A DNA stretch of 64,000 nt. Source: Teredinibacter turnerae (GTDB lineage Bacteria; Pseudomonadota; Gammaproteobacteria; Pseudomonadales; Cellvibrionaceae). The notes beneath the pieces were generated by a model. It was not told the origin of the DNA, made no database searches, and saw only the letters and a program-made list of their open reading frames with translations. Both the position numbers and the translations under genes were made by a program. The DNA lies in assembly GCF_037935975.1 (NCBI RefSeq), contig NZ_CP149817.1:434001-498000 (forward strand), in the 5' to 3' direction. Position 1 is the stretch's first letter; every line of letters starts with the position of its first letter. Below are positions 46,849-56,856 of the stretch, in pieces.

Positions 46849-47634
46849 ATGCGGTACTTTAAAGGCGATATGTTAGTGAGTCGCTGGTTGAAAGCACCTG
46901 CAACATTAGACGAGGCGCAGCGCGATGCCGTCTATTTAAAAATCGAAACCTGGCGTGAGCGGCTGTTTGATATTGGCTGGTTTATGCGCGGCGTTAACGA
47001 AACTATCGCGCGTATGGCCAATGCGGAAGAAAACTGCAAAGGCCGTTTTTGGGAAGGGCGATATAAAAGCCAGGCGCTTTTGGACGAGGCCGCTTTACTC
47101 AGTTGTATGGCCTATGTGGATTTAAACCCGGTGCGCGCAGGAATGGAAGAAAGCCTGGATAACAGCGATTTTACCTCCATTCAGCAACGCTTAGCTGAGT
47201 TTGCCAGCAAAAAACGACAACTTAAAAAACATCCGGAACTGGCCGAGCGGACCGAAAAACAAGTTCGCTTAAAAGCGGATTTAAAATTGGATAACCAGCC
47301 AGAAGCACCGCTGATGGTATTTGACGGTTCCAGCCATACGGATGTTCATGTGGCCTTGCCCTTTACTGAGCAGGATTATTTGCGCCTAGTAGATGAAACC
47401 GGCCGGGTTTTACGCGCAGACAAGCGCGGTGCCATACCCGATACCATAAAACCCATCATCGAGCGCTTTGGTATAGACCCGAAAAACTGGCTCGAACACG
47501 TACAGAATTTCTCCCGCCGCTACGGCCGCTATGCCGGGCATGTTGTGCGCATGCGCGCGTATGTGGAGCGCTACGGTTTGCGTGCTGCGAAAGGAGTGGG
47601 TGTTTCTAGTTTCTTGTATAAAGGGTTTAACTAG
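46849..47634 (+). pseudogene. 5'-truncated Y1 (RAYT-type) transposase of a second subfamily
   Basis: 261 codons homologous to the C-terminal four-fifths of the RAYT transposases here ('MRGVNETIARMANAEENCKG', 'FWEGRYKSQALLDEAALLSC', 'MAYVDLNPVRAGMEE'). It is clearly diverged and has an extra charged insert (about residues 120-165). The N-terminal part with the HUH motif is missing, so it cannot be active. Confidence 0.75.
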
Positions 47635-47874
47635 CGGTTTTGATTACGCGCGAGATGCATAAATGCATAAATGCATGACGATATGACTCTATCGATGTTA
47701 TTGTCTGTCATGCTCAACAAATATGACCCATGATTTTACTTATTTTAATTTAGCTGACGAAACGAGTTCGAAGCCTCCTATGGGTATTGAAAATGCGAAT
47801 ACGCCATTTTTTATCGCAATGATGGTTCGGAAAATACCCCAAGATGCCGCTTAATTGCTGGTAGTTTTTTGCCT

Positions 47875-48357
47875 TCACCGCTCAGGTACCTTAAGCCCAT
47901 ATTCCCGCCATTGTTGTGCTAACTCCGCGTTCGGGTGTGCGGTGCAATCGGTACTGCTCATGGGTTCACCGCAAACATCGCAAACCAGCGTTCCACGTGC
48001 TTCATGACCGCATGAATTGTGGACGAAGGTCACCGGGCCCTGATTGTCGTAGATCCACTTATCCCCCCATTGAATCATCAAACGCATAATTGGCGTGAGC
48101 TCGAGGCCTTTTGCAGTGAGTTCGTAGCCGCTGCGTGGCTTGCCGGGTTCTTTAGCTTTAATGATTTCTGCTTCTAACAGGGTCGCAAGCCGGTCTGTCA
48201 GTACCTTTTTGGAGATTTTCAGGTGAGTTTGGATCGCACCAAAGTTGCTAACGCCGAGCTGGATGTCCCGAATTATCAGCCACGTCCACCACTCTCCCAC
48301 GATATTCAGGGTTTGTGCGAGTGAGCATAGCTCGCTGCTAAAGTCTGTTCTCTTCAC
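47875..48357 (-). CDS. HxlR-family transcriptional regulator
   Basis: A 160-residue winged-helix regulator with the family pattern 'LNIVGEWWTWLIIRDIQLGV' (residues ~18-37), 'KKVLTDRLATLLEAEII' and 'GYELTAKGLEL'. The C-terminus has CGH...CDVCG-type Cys residues (CGHEARGTLVCDVCGEPM), possibly a zinc or redox site. It is divergent from the ketoacyl synthase gene with only 64 bp between the start codons, so it probably controls that gene and itself. Confidence 0.88.
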   Translation of the reverse strand: MKRTDFSSELCSLAQTLNIVGEWWTWLIIRDIQLGVSNFGAIQTHLKISKKVLTDRLATLLEAEIIKAKEPGKPRSGYELTAKGLELTPIMRLMIQWGDKWIYDNQGPVTFVHNSCGHEARGTLVCDVCGEPMSSTDCTAHPNAELAQQWREYGLKVPER

Positions 48358-48421
48358 GTTGACATCTCAAAATTTTGACTCTATATTCGGTCTCCTAAAG
48401 AGACTAATAGGGTAAATACTA

Positions 48422-49666
48422 ATGTTTCAAAGGCGCGTTGTCATCACCGGTTGGGGTATTGTATCGCCAATCGGGAATTCCCCCGAGGCGGTTGCAAACA
48501 GTTTGAAACACAGTCACAGCGGAATTGTCAGCATGCCGGAATACGCGGCGCTGGGAATGCGGTCGCAAGTAGCTGGCCTGGCACACACCGAGCGCTGTGA
48601 GGATATTCCACCAAAGTTGCGCCGGTTTATGGGACTGGAAGCACAGCTTGGCTGGGTGGCTGTTCAGGACGCGTTGGCCTCGGCCGGCATTGATGAGTCG
48701 TTATTGCACAGCGAGCGTACGGGGCTGATTATGGGCTCCGGTGGCGCCTCCACCAAAGATATTGTCGAAGCCGCCGATCTTTTGCGCGAAAAAGGTATTC
48801 GCAAAGTTGGGCCATACCGGGTAACCGCGACCATGACGAATACTGTCTCTGCGTGCTTGAGTACAGCTATGGGTATTCGCGGACTGAATTTTAGTATCGC
48901 ATCGGCTTGCGCGACGTCCGCACATTCAATTGGGCTTGCCGCACAAATGGTGGCCTGGGGAGAGCAGGATGTGGTTATTGCCGGTGGCGCAGAAGCTGAA
49001 CACTGGGCACAGTCCAGTTTGTTCGATGCAATGAAAGCCATGTCGTCCACGTACAACGACATGCCGGAGAAGGCGAGTCGCGCCTATGATAAATCTCGCG
49101 ATGGATTTGTGATTGCAAATGGCGCCGGTGCGCTGATTGTGGAATCGTTGGAACATGCGCTGGCGCGTGGTGGGGCGAATATTATTGCCGAGATTACCGG
49201 CTACGGTACGGCGTCGGATGGTGCGAGTATGGTTGCGCCATCAGGGGAGGGCTCCGAGCGTGCAATGCGCACTGCGGTGGAAATGCATGCTGCTGTGCGC
49301 GAAGCACCGATCGATTACATCAACACGCATGCGACCAGTACGCCTGTAGGTGATGCCATTGAAGTGGCGGCTATGCAGCGGGTGTTTGGCGACAGCTTGC
49401 CAGCGTTTAGCAGCACGAAGTCCTTAACCGGCCATAGCCTGGGGGCAGCCGGTGTGCACGAAGCCATTTACTCGCTCATTATGCTGCAGCAGGGGTTTAT
49501 GGCTGCTGCGGCAAATATAGACGAACTTGATCCCGAATTTGAAGGTCTCCCTTTAGTGCGCGAACACACCGACGTGCCGATGGCGAGTGTTATGAGTAAC
49601 AGTTTTGGATTTGGCGGCACCAACGTCAGCCTGATTTTTTCTAACTATGCGGATGCTGGCCAATAG
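48422..49666 (+). CDS. beta-ketoacyl-ACP synthase, KAS I (FabB)-like
   Basis: A 414-residue thiolase-fold condensing enzyme with the full Cys-His-His triad: Cys163 in 'IASACATSAHSIG', His303 in 'INTHATSTPVGD' and His338 in 'STKSLTGHSLGAAG', plus the end 'SNSFGFGGTNVSLIF'. These positions match FabB closely. It catalyses decarboxylative condensation of malonyl-ACP in fatty acid synthesis. It stands alone with an HxlR regulator rather than beside fabA, so it is probably an accessory or inducible KAS. Confidence 0.9.
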   Translation: MFQRRVVITGWGIVSPIGNSPEAVANSLKHSHSGIVSMPEYAALGMRSQVAGLAHTERCEDIPPKLRRFMGLEAQLGWVAVQDALASAGIDESLLHSERTGLIMGSGGASTKDIVEAADLLREKGIRKVGPYRVTATMTNTVSACLSTAMGIRGLNFSIASACATSAHSIGLAAQMVAWGEQDVVIAGGAEAEHWAQSSLFDAMKAMSSTYNDMPEKASRAYDKSRDGFVIANGAGALIVESLEHALARGGANIIAEITGYGTASDGASMVAPSGEGSERAMRTAVEMHAAVREAPIDYINTHATSTPVGDAIEVAAMQRVFGDSLPAFSSTKSLTGHSLGAAGVHEAIYSLIMLQQGFMAAAANIDELDPEFEGLPLVREHTDVPMASVMSNSFGFGGTNVSLIFSNYADAGQ

Positions 49667-49970
49667 ACAATGGTGCATCTGCGCACTTTAATTGCTCGAA
49701 CTGGTGTGGAGTGATTAAATTTTTGTAAACGATATTTTATTGTGCACATCAGTCATACAAACCTGTCTGGCTGATGAGCACAATTATTTTCGACGTATTT
49801 TCAAATCCTGAAGAACCTTCCCCGTATTGCTTAACGGCAGTGTCTCACCGCATTGACCTATGGTTGGCGTGCGCGACATGACGCATTCGCAAGCTTAAAA
49901 GCCACCTGCCAGAGCACCTATTTTTTAGCGACCTCCGCGAAAATAACCCTATGTTTGACGCCGTGTTCAC
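49667..49970. other. intergenic region after the ketoacyl synthase
   Basis: No gene seen. It includes an imperfect inverted repeat around AGTCATACAAACCTGTCTGGCTGATGAG (positions ~49750-49777). The nitrogen-control region starts just to the right. Confidence 0.4.
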
Positions 49971-49971
49971 A

Positions 49972-50023
49972 ATTGGTGCAAATGCTCAGTGCACCAAATT
50001 GGAATATGCACCCATATTGTGCT
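49972..50023 (+). promoter_or_regulatory. NtrC operator cluster upstream of the porin-glnK-amtB operon
   Basis: A half-site ATTGGTGCA (49972-49980) is followed by TGCACCAAATTGGAATA (49990-50006) and TGCACCCATATTGTGCT (50007-50023). Both 17-mers fit TGCACC-N5-GGTGCA, the second at 10 of 12 bases. They lie about 100-135 bp before the predicted start site, a usual NtrC enhancer position. Confidence 0.75.
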
Positions 50024-50097
50024 TTCGGCATCTAAAATCACTTGTTTCTTCGTTAAAAAATGACCTAACCCTTTGTTAAATATAGAAAAAACAAAGT

Positions 50098-50113
50098 TGG
50101 CGCAGTTAGTGCT
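50098..50113 (+). promoter_or_regulatory. sigma-54 promoter of the porin-glnK-amtB operon
   Basis: TGGCGCAGTTAGTGCT has GG (50099-50100) and GC (50111-50112) exactly 10 bp apart. RNA would start near 50124, 69 nt before the porin ATG. Together with the NtrC sites it makes a complete nitrogen-starvation promoter. Confidence 0.7.
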
Positions 50114-50192
50114 AAAACCATGCAGGCTCGTCGGACTGGTGATCGACCAAGCTTAAAAAGAAGACTTAAAAAGTAAAATTTGGAGGAAAAAC

Positions 50193-50906
50193 ATGAAATT
50201 TTCTAAAAAGATCCTGGCAGGTGCTGTTGCAGCTTCTTTGGCAATGAGCGCGTTCGCTCCTATGGCGAATGCTGAGGTTTCTGCTTCAGTCGGCGTCGCT
50301 AGTACTTATCTGTGGCGTGGTTTTGAGCTGGGTTCTGGTACTCCAGCGGTTTCAGGTTCTCTCGATTACTCACAGGGTGGTTTCTACGCTGGCGTTTGGG
50401 GTTCTTCCGGTGACACTACTGCTGGAACCGAATATGACCTGTACTTTGGTTACGGTGGTGAAGTAGGTGCGTTCACTTACGATGTTTCTCTTATTTCATA
50501 CATTTACCCTACTGGGCAATTTTCCGAGACAGAAGGTGTCGGCGACTTCATGGAGGCGATCATTTCGTTCGGTGTTGGCCCTGTAAGTCTGACCTACCAC
50601 GATAACATCGCTGGTACTAGCGACGACGATATTGCAGATGGCGTTAACCGTTATGCATTCGAAGAAGATTATAGTTACCTCAATGTTTCTGTCGCTCTTG
50701 GAGATTTCTCAGTTGCGGTTGGTCACCACTTTGAGGACGCTGATGACGCGGCGAGCTCGGTAACTGGTGACGCAACGCATTTGGATCTCTCGTATGCATA
50801 CAACGACAACTTGTCGTTTACTGCTAGCGCGGTCGTAGCTTCTGATGATGGTTTTGAAGAAGCTGATCCAACTTTTGTTGTTTCCTACAGCTTGCCTATC
50901 GAGTAA
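50193..50906 (+). CDS. TorF-family putative outer-membrane porin
   Basis: A 237-residue protein with a signal peptide (ending MANAEV, about residue 28) and alternating beta strands ending in an aromatic/hydrophobic C-terminal strand 'PTFVVSYSLPIE'. The opening 'VSASVGVASTYLWRGFELG' is the signature of the small TorF/gcw_chp porin family. GGAGGAAA precedes the ATG. In this and related bacteria it is the first gene of the glnK-amtB unit, so it may let ammonium or small nitrogen compounds cross the outer membrane (inference). Confidence 0.82.
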   Translation: MKFSKKILAGAVAASLAMSAFAPMANAEVSASVGVASTYLWRGFELGSGTPAVSGSLDYSQGGFYAGVWGSSGDTTAGTEYDLYFGYGGEVGAFTYDVSLISYIYPTGQFSETEGVGDFMEAIISFGVGPVSLTYHDNIAGTSDDDIADGVNRYAFEEDYSYLNVSVALGDFSVAVGHHFEDADDAASSVTGDATHLDLSYAYNDNLSFTASAVVASDDGFEEADPTFVVSYSLPIE

Positions 50907-50915
50907 GTTTTGTGA

Positions 50916-50945
50916 GCCCGGTCGTTAGCGTGTTAACGACCGGGC
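50916..50945 (+). terminator. strong hairpin between the porin gene and glnK
   Basis: A perfect 12-bp stem (50916-50927 with 50934-50945) and a 6-nt loop, without a T-run. More likely a 3'-end stabiliser or processing site that gives more porin than GlnK/AmtB than a full terminator. Confidence 0.6.
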
Positions 50946-50988
50946 GAGCATATCTATCAAGCAGCGCCGACGCTGCATAAACCATTAG

Positions 50989-51339
<351 letters not shown>

Positions 51340-51380
51340 CTCATAATTAGAAAAGAGATTAAAATTTCCGGAGATCTGGT

Positions 51381-52664
51381 ATGGAAAATGTTCTTTATGA
51401 AATGCAGTACGCCATGGACACCTTTTATTTTTTGGTGTGTGGCGCGCTGGTAATGTGGATGGCCGCGGGTTTTGCGATGTTGGAATCCGGGCTTGTTCGC
51501 GCTAAAAATACAACAGAAATTCTTACAAAAAACGTTGCGCTTTTCGCTATCGCTTGCACCATGTACCTGATCTGCGGGTACGACTTTATGTACGGTGGTG
51601 GTTGGTTCCTCAGCGGTGTTACTACCGTTGCCGGTATGGACGACGCAACAGTTGCTGGCGTTGTTAAAGGTGTTGCAGACTTTAATGCGGGTGTTGAAGA
51701 CGCCGGCTTGCAATACTCTGGTGCTTCCGACTTTTTCTTCCAGGTAGTGTTTGTTGCTACTGCAATGTCCATTGTGTCTGGTGCCGTTGCTGAGCGCATG
51801 AAGCTCTGGGCATTTCTGGTTTTCGCTGTTTTCATGACTGGTGTTATCTACCCACTGGAAGGTGGCTGGACTTGGGGTGGCAATGCAGTATTTGGTCTGT
51901 ACGAATTGAGTTATTCTGACTACGCGGGTTCCGGTATTGTTCACTTGGCGGGTGCCGCTGCTGCGCTTGCTGGCGTGTTGGTACTTGGTCCACGTAAAGG
52001 CAAATACGGCCCTAACGGTGAAGTTAACGCGATTCCAGGTGCTAACCTGCCGCTGGCTGCGCTGGGTATGTTTATCCTGTGGATGGGATGGTTCGGCTTC
52101 AACGGCGGTTCCACGCTGCAATTGTCTGGCGTAGGTGTTGCCAACGAAGTCGCTAACGTGTTCGTTAATACCAATGCTGCTGCTTGTGGTGGTCTGATTG
52201 CTGCGCTCATCGTAGCTCGCATCATCTTCGGCAAAGCTGACCTGACCATGGCCATCAACGGTGCTTTGGCTGGCCTGGTGGCAATTACTGCAGAACCTGC
52301 CGACCCCACTGCGTTGATGTCTACCATCATCGGTGCTGTTGGTGGCGTGTTGGTTGTCTTCGCTATCCTGTTCCTCGACAAATTGAAAATCGATGACCCC
52401 GTTGGTGCGATTTCTGTTCACGGTGTTGTCGGTATCTGGGGTATCTTCGCAGTACTGATTTCTGACTCAGACGCTACTTTCGTTGGTCAGCTGGTCGGTA
52501 TGTTAACCATCTTTGTATGGGTATTCGTTGCCAGCCTGGTTGTTTGGATCGGTATCAAAGCAATCATGGGCGTTCGTGTCAGCGAAGAGGAAGAATTCGA
52601 CGGTGTCGACCTGTCCGAATGTGGTATGGAAGCTTACCCAGAGTTTTCGGGTACTTCAAAGTAA
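51381..52664 (+). CDS. amtB: ammonium transporter AmtB
   Basis: A 427-residue membrane protein with about eleven helices. The pore twin-His residues lie in 'SGIVHLAGAAAALAG' and 'GAISVHGVVGIWG'; 'MLESGLVRAKNT' and 'NGGSTLQLSG' are also conserved. No cleavable signal peptide is evident. The C-terminal tail 'GVRVSEEEEFDGVDLSECGM' is the GlnK-interacting segment. It is co-transcribed with glnK and ends at a clear terminator. Confidence 0.97.
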   Translation: MENVLYEMQYAMDTFYFLVCGALVMWMAAGFAMLESGLVRAKNTTEILTKNVALFAIACTMYLICGYDFMYGGGWFLSGVTTVAGMDDATVAGVVKGVADFNAGVEDAGLQYSGASDFFFQVVFVATAMSIVSGAVAERMKLWAFLVFAVFMTGVIYPLEGGWTWGGNAVFGLYELSYSDYAGSGIVHLAGAAAALAGVLVLGPRKGKYGPNGEVNAIPGANLPLAALGMFILWMGWFGFNGGSTLQLSGVGVANEVANVFVNTNAAACGGLIAALIVARIIFGKADLTMAINGALAGLVAITAEPADPTALMSTIIGAVGGVLVVFAILFLDKLKIDDPVGAISVHGVVGIWGIFAVLISDSDATFVGQLVGMLTIFVWVFVASLVVWIGIKAIMGVRVSEEEEFDGVDLSECGMEAYPEFSGTSK

Positions 52665-52702
52665 GTTCTTAATTCATCAGGTTGCCACAGCCTGAAATCC
52701 TG

Positions 52703-52732
52703 ACCGGAGGCCTCAAAACCTCCGGTTTTTTT
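52703..52732 (+). terminator. rho-independent terminator after amtB
   Basis: ACCGGAGG (52703-52710) pairs with CCTCCGGT (52719-52726), followed by TTTTTTTA. Confidence 0.9.
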
Positions 52733-53344
<612 letters not shown>

Positions 53345-53350
53345 TATTTG

Positions 53351-53379
53351 TCGCAGCGCTGAGTCTGTCAGTGCTGCGA
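53351..53379 (+). terminator. terminator-like hairpin after the second PII gene
   Basis: TCGCAGCGCTGA (53351-53362) pairs with TCAGTGCTGCGA (53368-53379) with one G-U pair and a 5-nt loop, followed by AATTT. The weak T-run suggests a moderate terminator. Confidence 0.6.
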
Positions 53380-53611
53380 AATTTCCCGAACAGTAGCGAA
53401 AGTTATACAGTTTCCTCGAAGTTCCTCTCCTCCATGAGCGATCAAAATAACTTGATCAGCTATTAAGTTTTCCTCTCTAGAATAAAAAAAACTAAAAAAA
53501 TCTGTTTTAAAGAAATGACATTGAAATCACTCTGGACTATAAATTAGCGGAATTTCAATTGGCCTGTCCCATGGCGTTCTTGAGTGTTGCTTAATTCTTG
53601 AGGGTTTATTT

Positions 53612-53848
53612 ATGACGGATGAAGAGTTGATTGAATCGGATGAGTCCGAGGATGATGGCGGCGCAGATCTGGATGATGAGTATCTGGCCTCTGATGGCGT
53701 GAGTAGCAAAGAAGCGGAGCGGAGGCGACTGCAAGCGGAGGTTGAGGCATTTCTGGCGAGTGGGGGGAAGATCAATCAGATACCCGCAAACGTCGTCGCT
53801 GACCCACCCAAGAAGCCGGAATCCAATTACGGCGGCCAACCGATTTAA
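53612..53848 (+). CDS. sutA: SutA-like RNA polymerase-associated small regulator
   Basis: A 78-residue protein with a very acidic N-terminal third (ELIESDESEDDGGADLDDEY), a central helix ('SSKEAERRRLQAEVEAFLAS') and a basic-proline end ('ANVVADPPKKPESNYGGQPI'). This layout matches SutA of Pseudomonas, which binds RNA polymerase and promotes transcription during slow growth. As in Pseudomonas, it lies in the glnK-amtB/dapF neighbourhood. It is convergent with the DUF484 gene over a shared terminator. Confidence 0.8.
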   Translation: MTDEELIESDESEDDGGADLDDEYLASDGVSSKEAERRRLQAEVEAFLASGGKINQIPANVVADPPKKPESNYGGQPI

Positions 53849-53868
53849 GCTGCCATTTCTACCCGAAG

Positions 53869-53896
53869 CAGCCGCGTCTAGCGGCTGTTTTTCTTT
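53869..53896 (+). terminator. terminator after sutA
   Basis: CAGCCGC (53869-53875), loop GTCTA, GCGGCTG (53881-53887), then TTTTTCTTT. It lies between the convergent sutA and DUF484 genes. Confidence 0.85.
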
Positions 53897-54584
53897 AACC
53901 CTGCAAATACTTGGGAAGTAAGCGATTGAGTACTTCCGCGATATAACCCAAAAACAGCGTTCCCATGCTTGAGCGGTAGTAGTTTGGATCCTGGTTGCCA
54001 ATAGCGAGTACCCCAAGCGGAGAGCCGTGTTGCAATATGGCGACGGCGGCACTCCCAACCTGAGGAGCATCGTCGTCGAACAGGAACTGGCACTCTTTCA
54101 CATCGAGACCACCACTGACTGTGTTCATCGACTTCAGGCGTTTGCCAATATAGTCGCGGGCGTCGTACACGGATGCGATACGAGCGGCGCTGGCGGGTGT
54201 GCTGCTGTTGCCGAAGATGATCAGGCGGGTATAGTGGATTTGAAACTCTTTGTCGAAGCTGTAGTAGAGGGCGTCTACCACATCGCCAAGATCGTTGCAT
54301 TCGAGCAGGGCCAGCACCAGCCGCTTGGTCTTGTCGAACAAGCGGTCGTTCTCACGGGCGTTATCCAGTAACTGGCTGAGGCGGTGACGCATATCCATAT
54401 TGCGCTCGCGGAGCACAGCGACCTGGCGTTCCACCAGCGACACGGCCTTGCCGCTTTCATGCGGAAGTTGAAGCTCGCTGAGCAAATCGAGATGTCGATT
54501 AAAAAAATCGAGATTGGTTTTTAAGTAGTGGGCGACCTGCTTTTCAGTGAGGCGCTCTTTTTTATCCGTAATGGACTCGCTCAT
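53895..54584 (-). CDS. DUF484 family protein
   Basis: A 229-residue protein with an N-terminal helical part ('VAHYLKTNLDFFNRHLDLLS') and a GAF-like C-terminal domain ('YDARDYIGKRLKSMNTVSGG', 'GSAAVAILQHGSPLGVLAIG'). It commonly sits between dapF and xerC. Its function is unknown, with a signalling role suggested by the GAF-like fold. Its start overlaps the dapF stop by 4 bp (ATGA), so the two are coupled. xerC does not follow here; sutA is convergent instead. Confidence 0.9.
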   Translation of the reverse strand: MSESITDKKERLTEKQVAHYLKTNLDFFNRHLDLLSELQLPHESGKAVSLVERQVAVLRERNMDMRHRLSQLLDNARENDRLFDKTKRLVLALLECNDLGDVVDALYYSFDKEFQIHYTRLIIFGNSSTPASAARIASVYDARDYIGKRLKSMNTVSGGLDVKECQFLFDDDAPQVGSAAVAILQHGSPLGVLAIGNQDPNYYRSSMGTLFLGYIAEVLNRLLPKYLQG

Positions 54585-55411
54585 AGTTTAACCTGTCCAT
54601 GAAATACAGCTTTGGCTGGCCCCGTCATCATAACAGGCTTTTCTGCGCCCTCCCATGTGATGCTGAGGCTGCCACCGGGGAGATGAACGGTGACTGTAGC
54701 GTCGAGCAACCCGCGGATAATGCCGCTGACGACTGCAGCGCAGGCTCCTGTACCGCAAGCGAGCGTTTCGCCGGCGCCGCGTTCAAATACCCGGAGCTTA
54801 ACCTCCTGACGGGATATTAACTCCATAAAGCCGGCGTTAACGCGGTTTGGAAACTGCGCGTGATTTTCAATCTGTGCCCCGAGGGTTTTTACCGGGAAGC
54901 TGGCCAGGTTGTCCACGAGTGTGACCGCATGCGGATTACCCATGGATACAGCGCCTATGGTGATTTCCATGTTGTCCAGCTGGAGCGGATATTCGGGCTG
55001 CTGATGCGACGTCACAAACGGAATTTGCGCAGGTGACAAAACGGGGACGCCCATATTGACGGTGACCTGGTTGTCGTCAAGCACGTGCAGTCTCAACAGC
55101 CCTGCCGCTGTCTCCACGACAATGTCTGACTTTGCTGTCAGTTGTCGCTGCCGCACAAATACCGCAAAACAGCGAGCGCCATTGCCACAGTTTTCTACTT
55201 CGCTGCCATCGTTATTGAATATACGGTAACGAAAGTCCGCGTCTGGATGGTCTGGAGACTCAACAATCAGTACCTGATCGCAACCGACGCCAAAGTGGCG
55301 GTCAGCCAGCTTGCGGGCGCGCTCCGGTGTTATGGTGACTTTCTGGCTGATAGCATCGATCATCACAAAATCGTTGCCCAGACCATGCATTTTGGTGAAC
55401 CGCAAACGCAT
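54581..55411 (-). CDS. dapF: diaminopimelate epimerase
   Basis: A 276-residue enzyme with both catalytic cysteines: Cys75 in 'EVENCGNGARC' and Cys219 in 'GAGETLACGTGAC'. It interconverts LL- and meso-diaminopimelate for lysine and peptidoglycan. Its ATG overlaps the lysA stop by one base (TGATG), a tight operon with lysA. Confidence 0.98.
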   Translation of the reverse strand: MRLRFTKMHGLGNDFVMIDAISQKVTITPERARKLADRHFGVGCDQVLIVESPDHPDADFRYRIFNNDGSEVENCGNGARCFAVFVRQRQLTAKSDIVVETAAGLLRLHVLDDNQVTVNMGVPVLSPAQIPFVTSHQQPEYPLQLDNMEITIGAVSMGNPHAVTLVDNLASFPVKTLGAQIENHAQFPNRVNAGFMELISRQEVKLRVFERGAGETLACGTGACAAVVSGIIRGLLDATVTVHLPGGSLSITWEGAEKPVMMTGPAKAVFHGQVKL

Positions 55412-56676
55412 CAGCTAGGGTCCTCGCTACCTAATAGCTGCTCACCGCGAACCAAATCGGCAAAGGTTTCGCGGGCGCGAATAAGGTGATGCCGATCGCC
55501 GTCGACCATGACTTCGGCGGCGCGATTACGGCTGTTGTAATTGGAGCTCATAGTGAACCCGTAAGCGCCACTGGACATTAAAGCAAGCACGCTGCCCTCG
55601 TGGAGCGCCAGTTCGCGATCCTTGGCCAGCCAGTCTCCGGTTTCGCACACAGGGCCAACCAGATCCCATTGTTGGGTGGGTTCACTCTCTTCAGGCGCAA
55701 TCACGGGAAGTACGCGCTGCCACGCCTGGTAAAGCGAAGGGCGGATGTTATCGTTCATCGCAGCATCAATTATCGCGAAATTTTTGTGCTCAGTTGGTTT
55801 TAAGTAAAGCACTTGGGTGAGTAATACGCCGGCGTTCGCGACGATTGAGCGCCCAGGCTCGAACATCAGTGCGACCGAGCGATCGCCGAGCTTGGCGATA
55901 ACCTGCCCGACGTAATCTGCGGGTGAAGGTGGCTGCTCGTTGTTATAGGTCACGCCCAGGCCGCCACCGAGATCCAGATGGCGGATAGTGATGCCTTCGT
56001 CCGCGAGCTGATCCATCAGTGCCAGGACACGGTCCAGGGCATCCATAAAGGGGGCTAGCTGGGTTAACTGGGAGCCGATATGACAATCGATCCCAACCAC
56101 GTCGATCCCATCCAGGCTGGCCGCCCGGCGGTAGACGTCGAGTGCTGTTTGGATATCAACGCCAAATTTGTTTTCTTTCAGGCCGGTGGAAATATAAGGG
56201 TGGGTGTTGGCATCCACGTCTGGGTTCACCCGCAGCGATACGCGGGCGACGGTACCCATTGCTTGCGCGACCTGCGCAAGCGTTTCCAGTTCTGCTGCGG
56301 ATTCCACGTTAAAGCAGGCTATCTGCTGTTGTAGCGCGAAGCGCATTTCGTCAGCTTTTTTACCTACACCGGAGAAAATCACACGATCGGCGCTACCGCC
56401 GGCGGCGAGTACCCGCTGAAGCTCACCCTGAGAAACGATATCAAAACCCGCGCCTTGTTGCGCAAGCACCTGAAGCACCGCGAGGCTCGAATTGGCCTTG
56501 ACCGCGTAACAGATCATGCCTGGGTGCGCGCCGAGCGCACTGGCGTAGGCCTGGTAGGCTTGTTCAATGGATGCGCGGCTGTACACGTAGCAGGGTGTGT
56601 CGTAAGTATCGGCGATCGCGGAGAGCGGGCAACTCTCCACCGTGAGCTGATTATCGTTGTAACTGAAGTGCGCCAT
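55411..56676 (-). CDS. lysA: diaminopimelate decarboxylase
   Basis: A 421-residue PLP enzyme of the alanine-racemase fold. The PLP Lys is Lys60 in 'MICYAVKANSSLAVL'; 'HIGSQLTQLAPF' and 'DLGGGLGVTY' bind the cofactor phosphate; 'VCETGDWLAKDREL' holds the Cys that completes the active site across the dimer. Last step of lysine synthesis. Preceded at 9 bp by lptM. Confidence 0.98.
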   Translation of the reverse strand: MAHFSYNDNQLTVESCPLSAIADTYDTPCYVYSRASIEQAYQAYASALGAHPGMICYAVKANSSLAVLQVLAQQGAGFDIVSQGELQRVLAAGGSADRVIFSGVGKKADEMRFALQQQIACFNVESAAELETLAQVAQAMGTVARVSLRVNPDVDANTHPYISTGLKENKFGVDIQTALDVYRRAASLDGIDVVGIDCHIGSQLTQLAPFMDALDRVLALMDQLADEGITIRHLDLGGGLGVTYNNEQPPSPADYVGQVIAKLGDRSVALMFEPGRSIVANAGVLLTQVLYLKPTEHKNFAIIDAAMNDNIRPSLYQAWQRVLPVIAPEESEPTQQWDLVGPVCETGDWLAKDRELALHEGSVLALMSSGAYGFTMSSNYNSRNRAAEVMVDGDRHHLIRARETFADLVRGEQLLGSEDPS

Positions 56677-56685
56677 GGTATCTAT

Positions 56686-56856
56686 TTATTCCTGAGCCGG
56701 TGCGTTGCTTGTGTTGACTTCACTGGTGGAGCTTGCTGGGGTCTCGGCAGGCTTATCTGGAAGTCGTAACGGGCCGCTCTGACCACAAGCTAAAAGAACG
56801 CTGGTGGTAGCTGCCAACAGGCCGAAACGGATCCAGGCGGCGAAACGATCAAGCAT
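56686..56856 (-). CDS. lptM: LptM (YifL/LppL-type) small lipoprotein
   Basis: A 56-residue lipoprotein read on the minus strand from ATG 56856. Signal segment 'FGLLAATTSVLLAC' with lipobox LLAC (Cys24), then the conserved 'GQSGPLRLPDKP' and a Ser/Thr/Ala-rich tail. LptM mimics lipopolysaccharide and helps mature the LptDE outer-membrane translocon. Its place directly before lysA is the usual one in gammaproteobacteria. Confidence 0.9.
   Translation of the reverse strand: MLDRFAAWIRFGLLAATTSVLLACGQSGPLRLPDKPAETPASSTSEVNTSNAPAQE

Noticed and set aside
48422-49666. Polyketide or secondary-metabolite cluster anchored by the ketoacyl synthase
   Set aside because: No acyl carrier protein, ketoreductase or other cluster genes are nearby; its active-site numbering is that of FabB.
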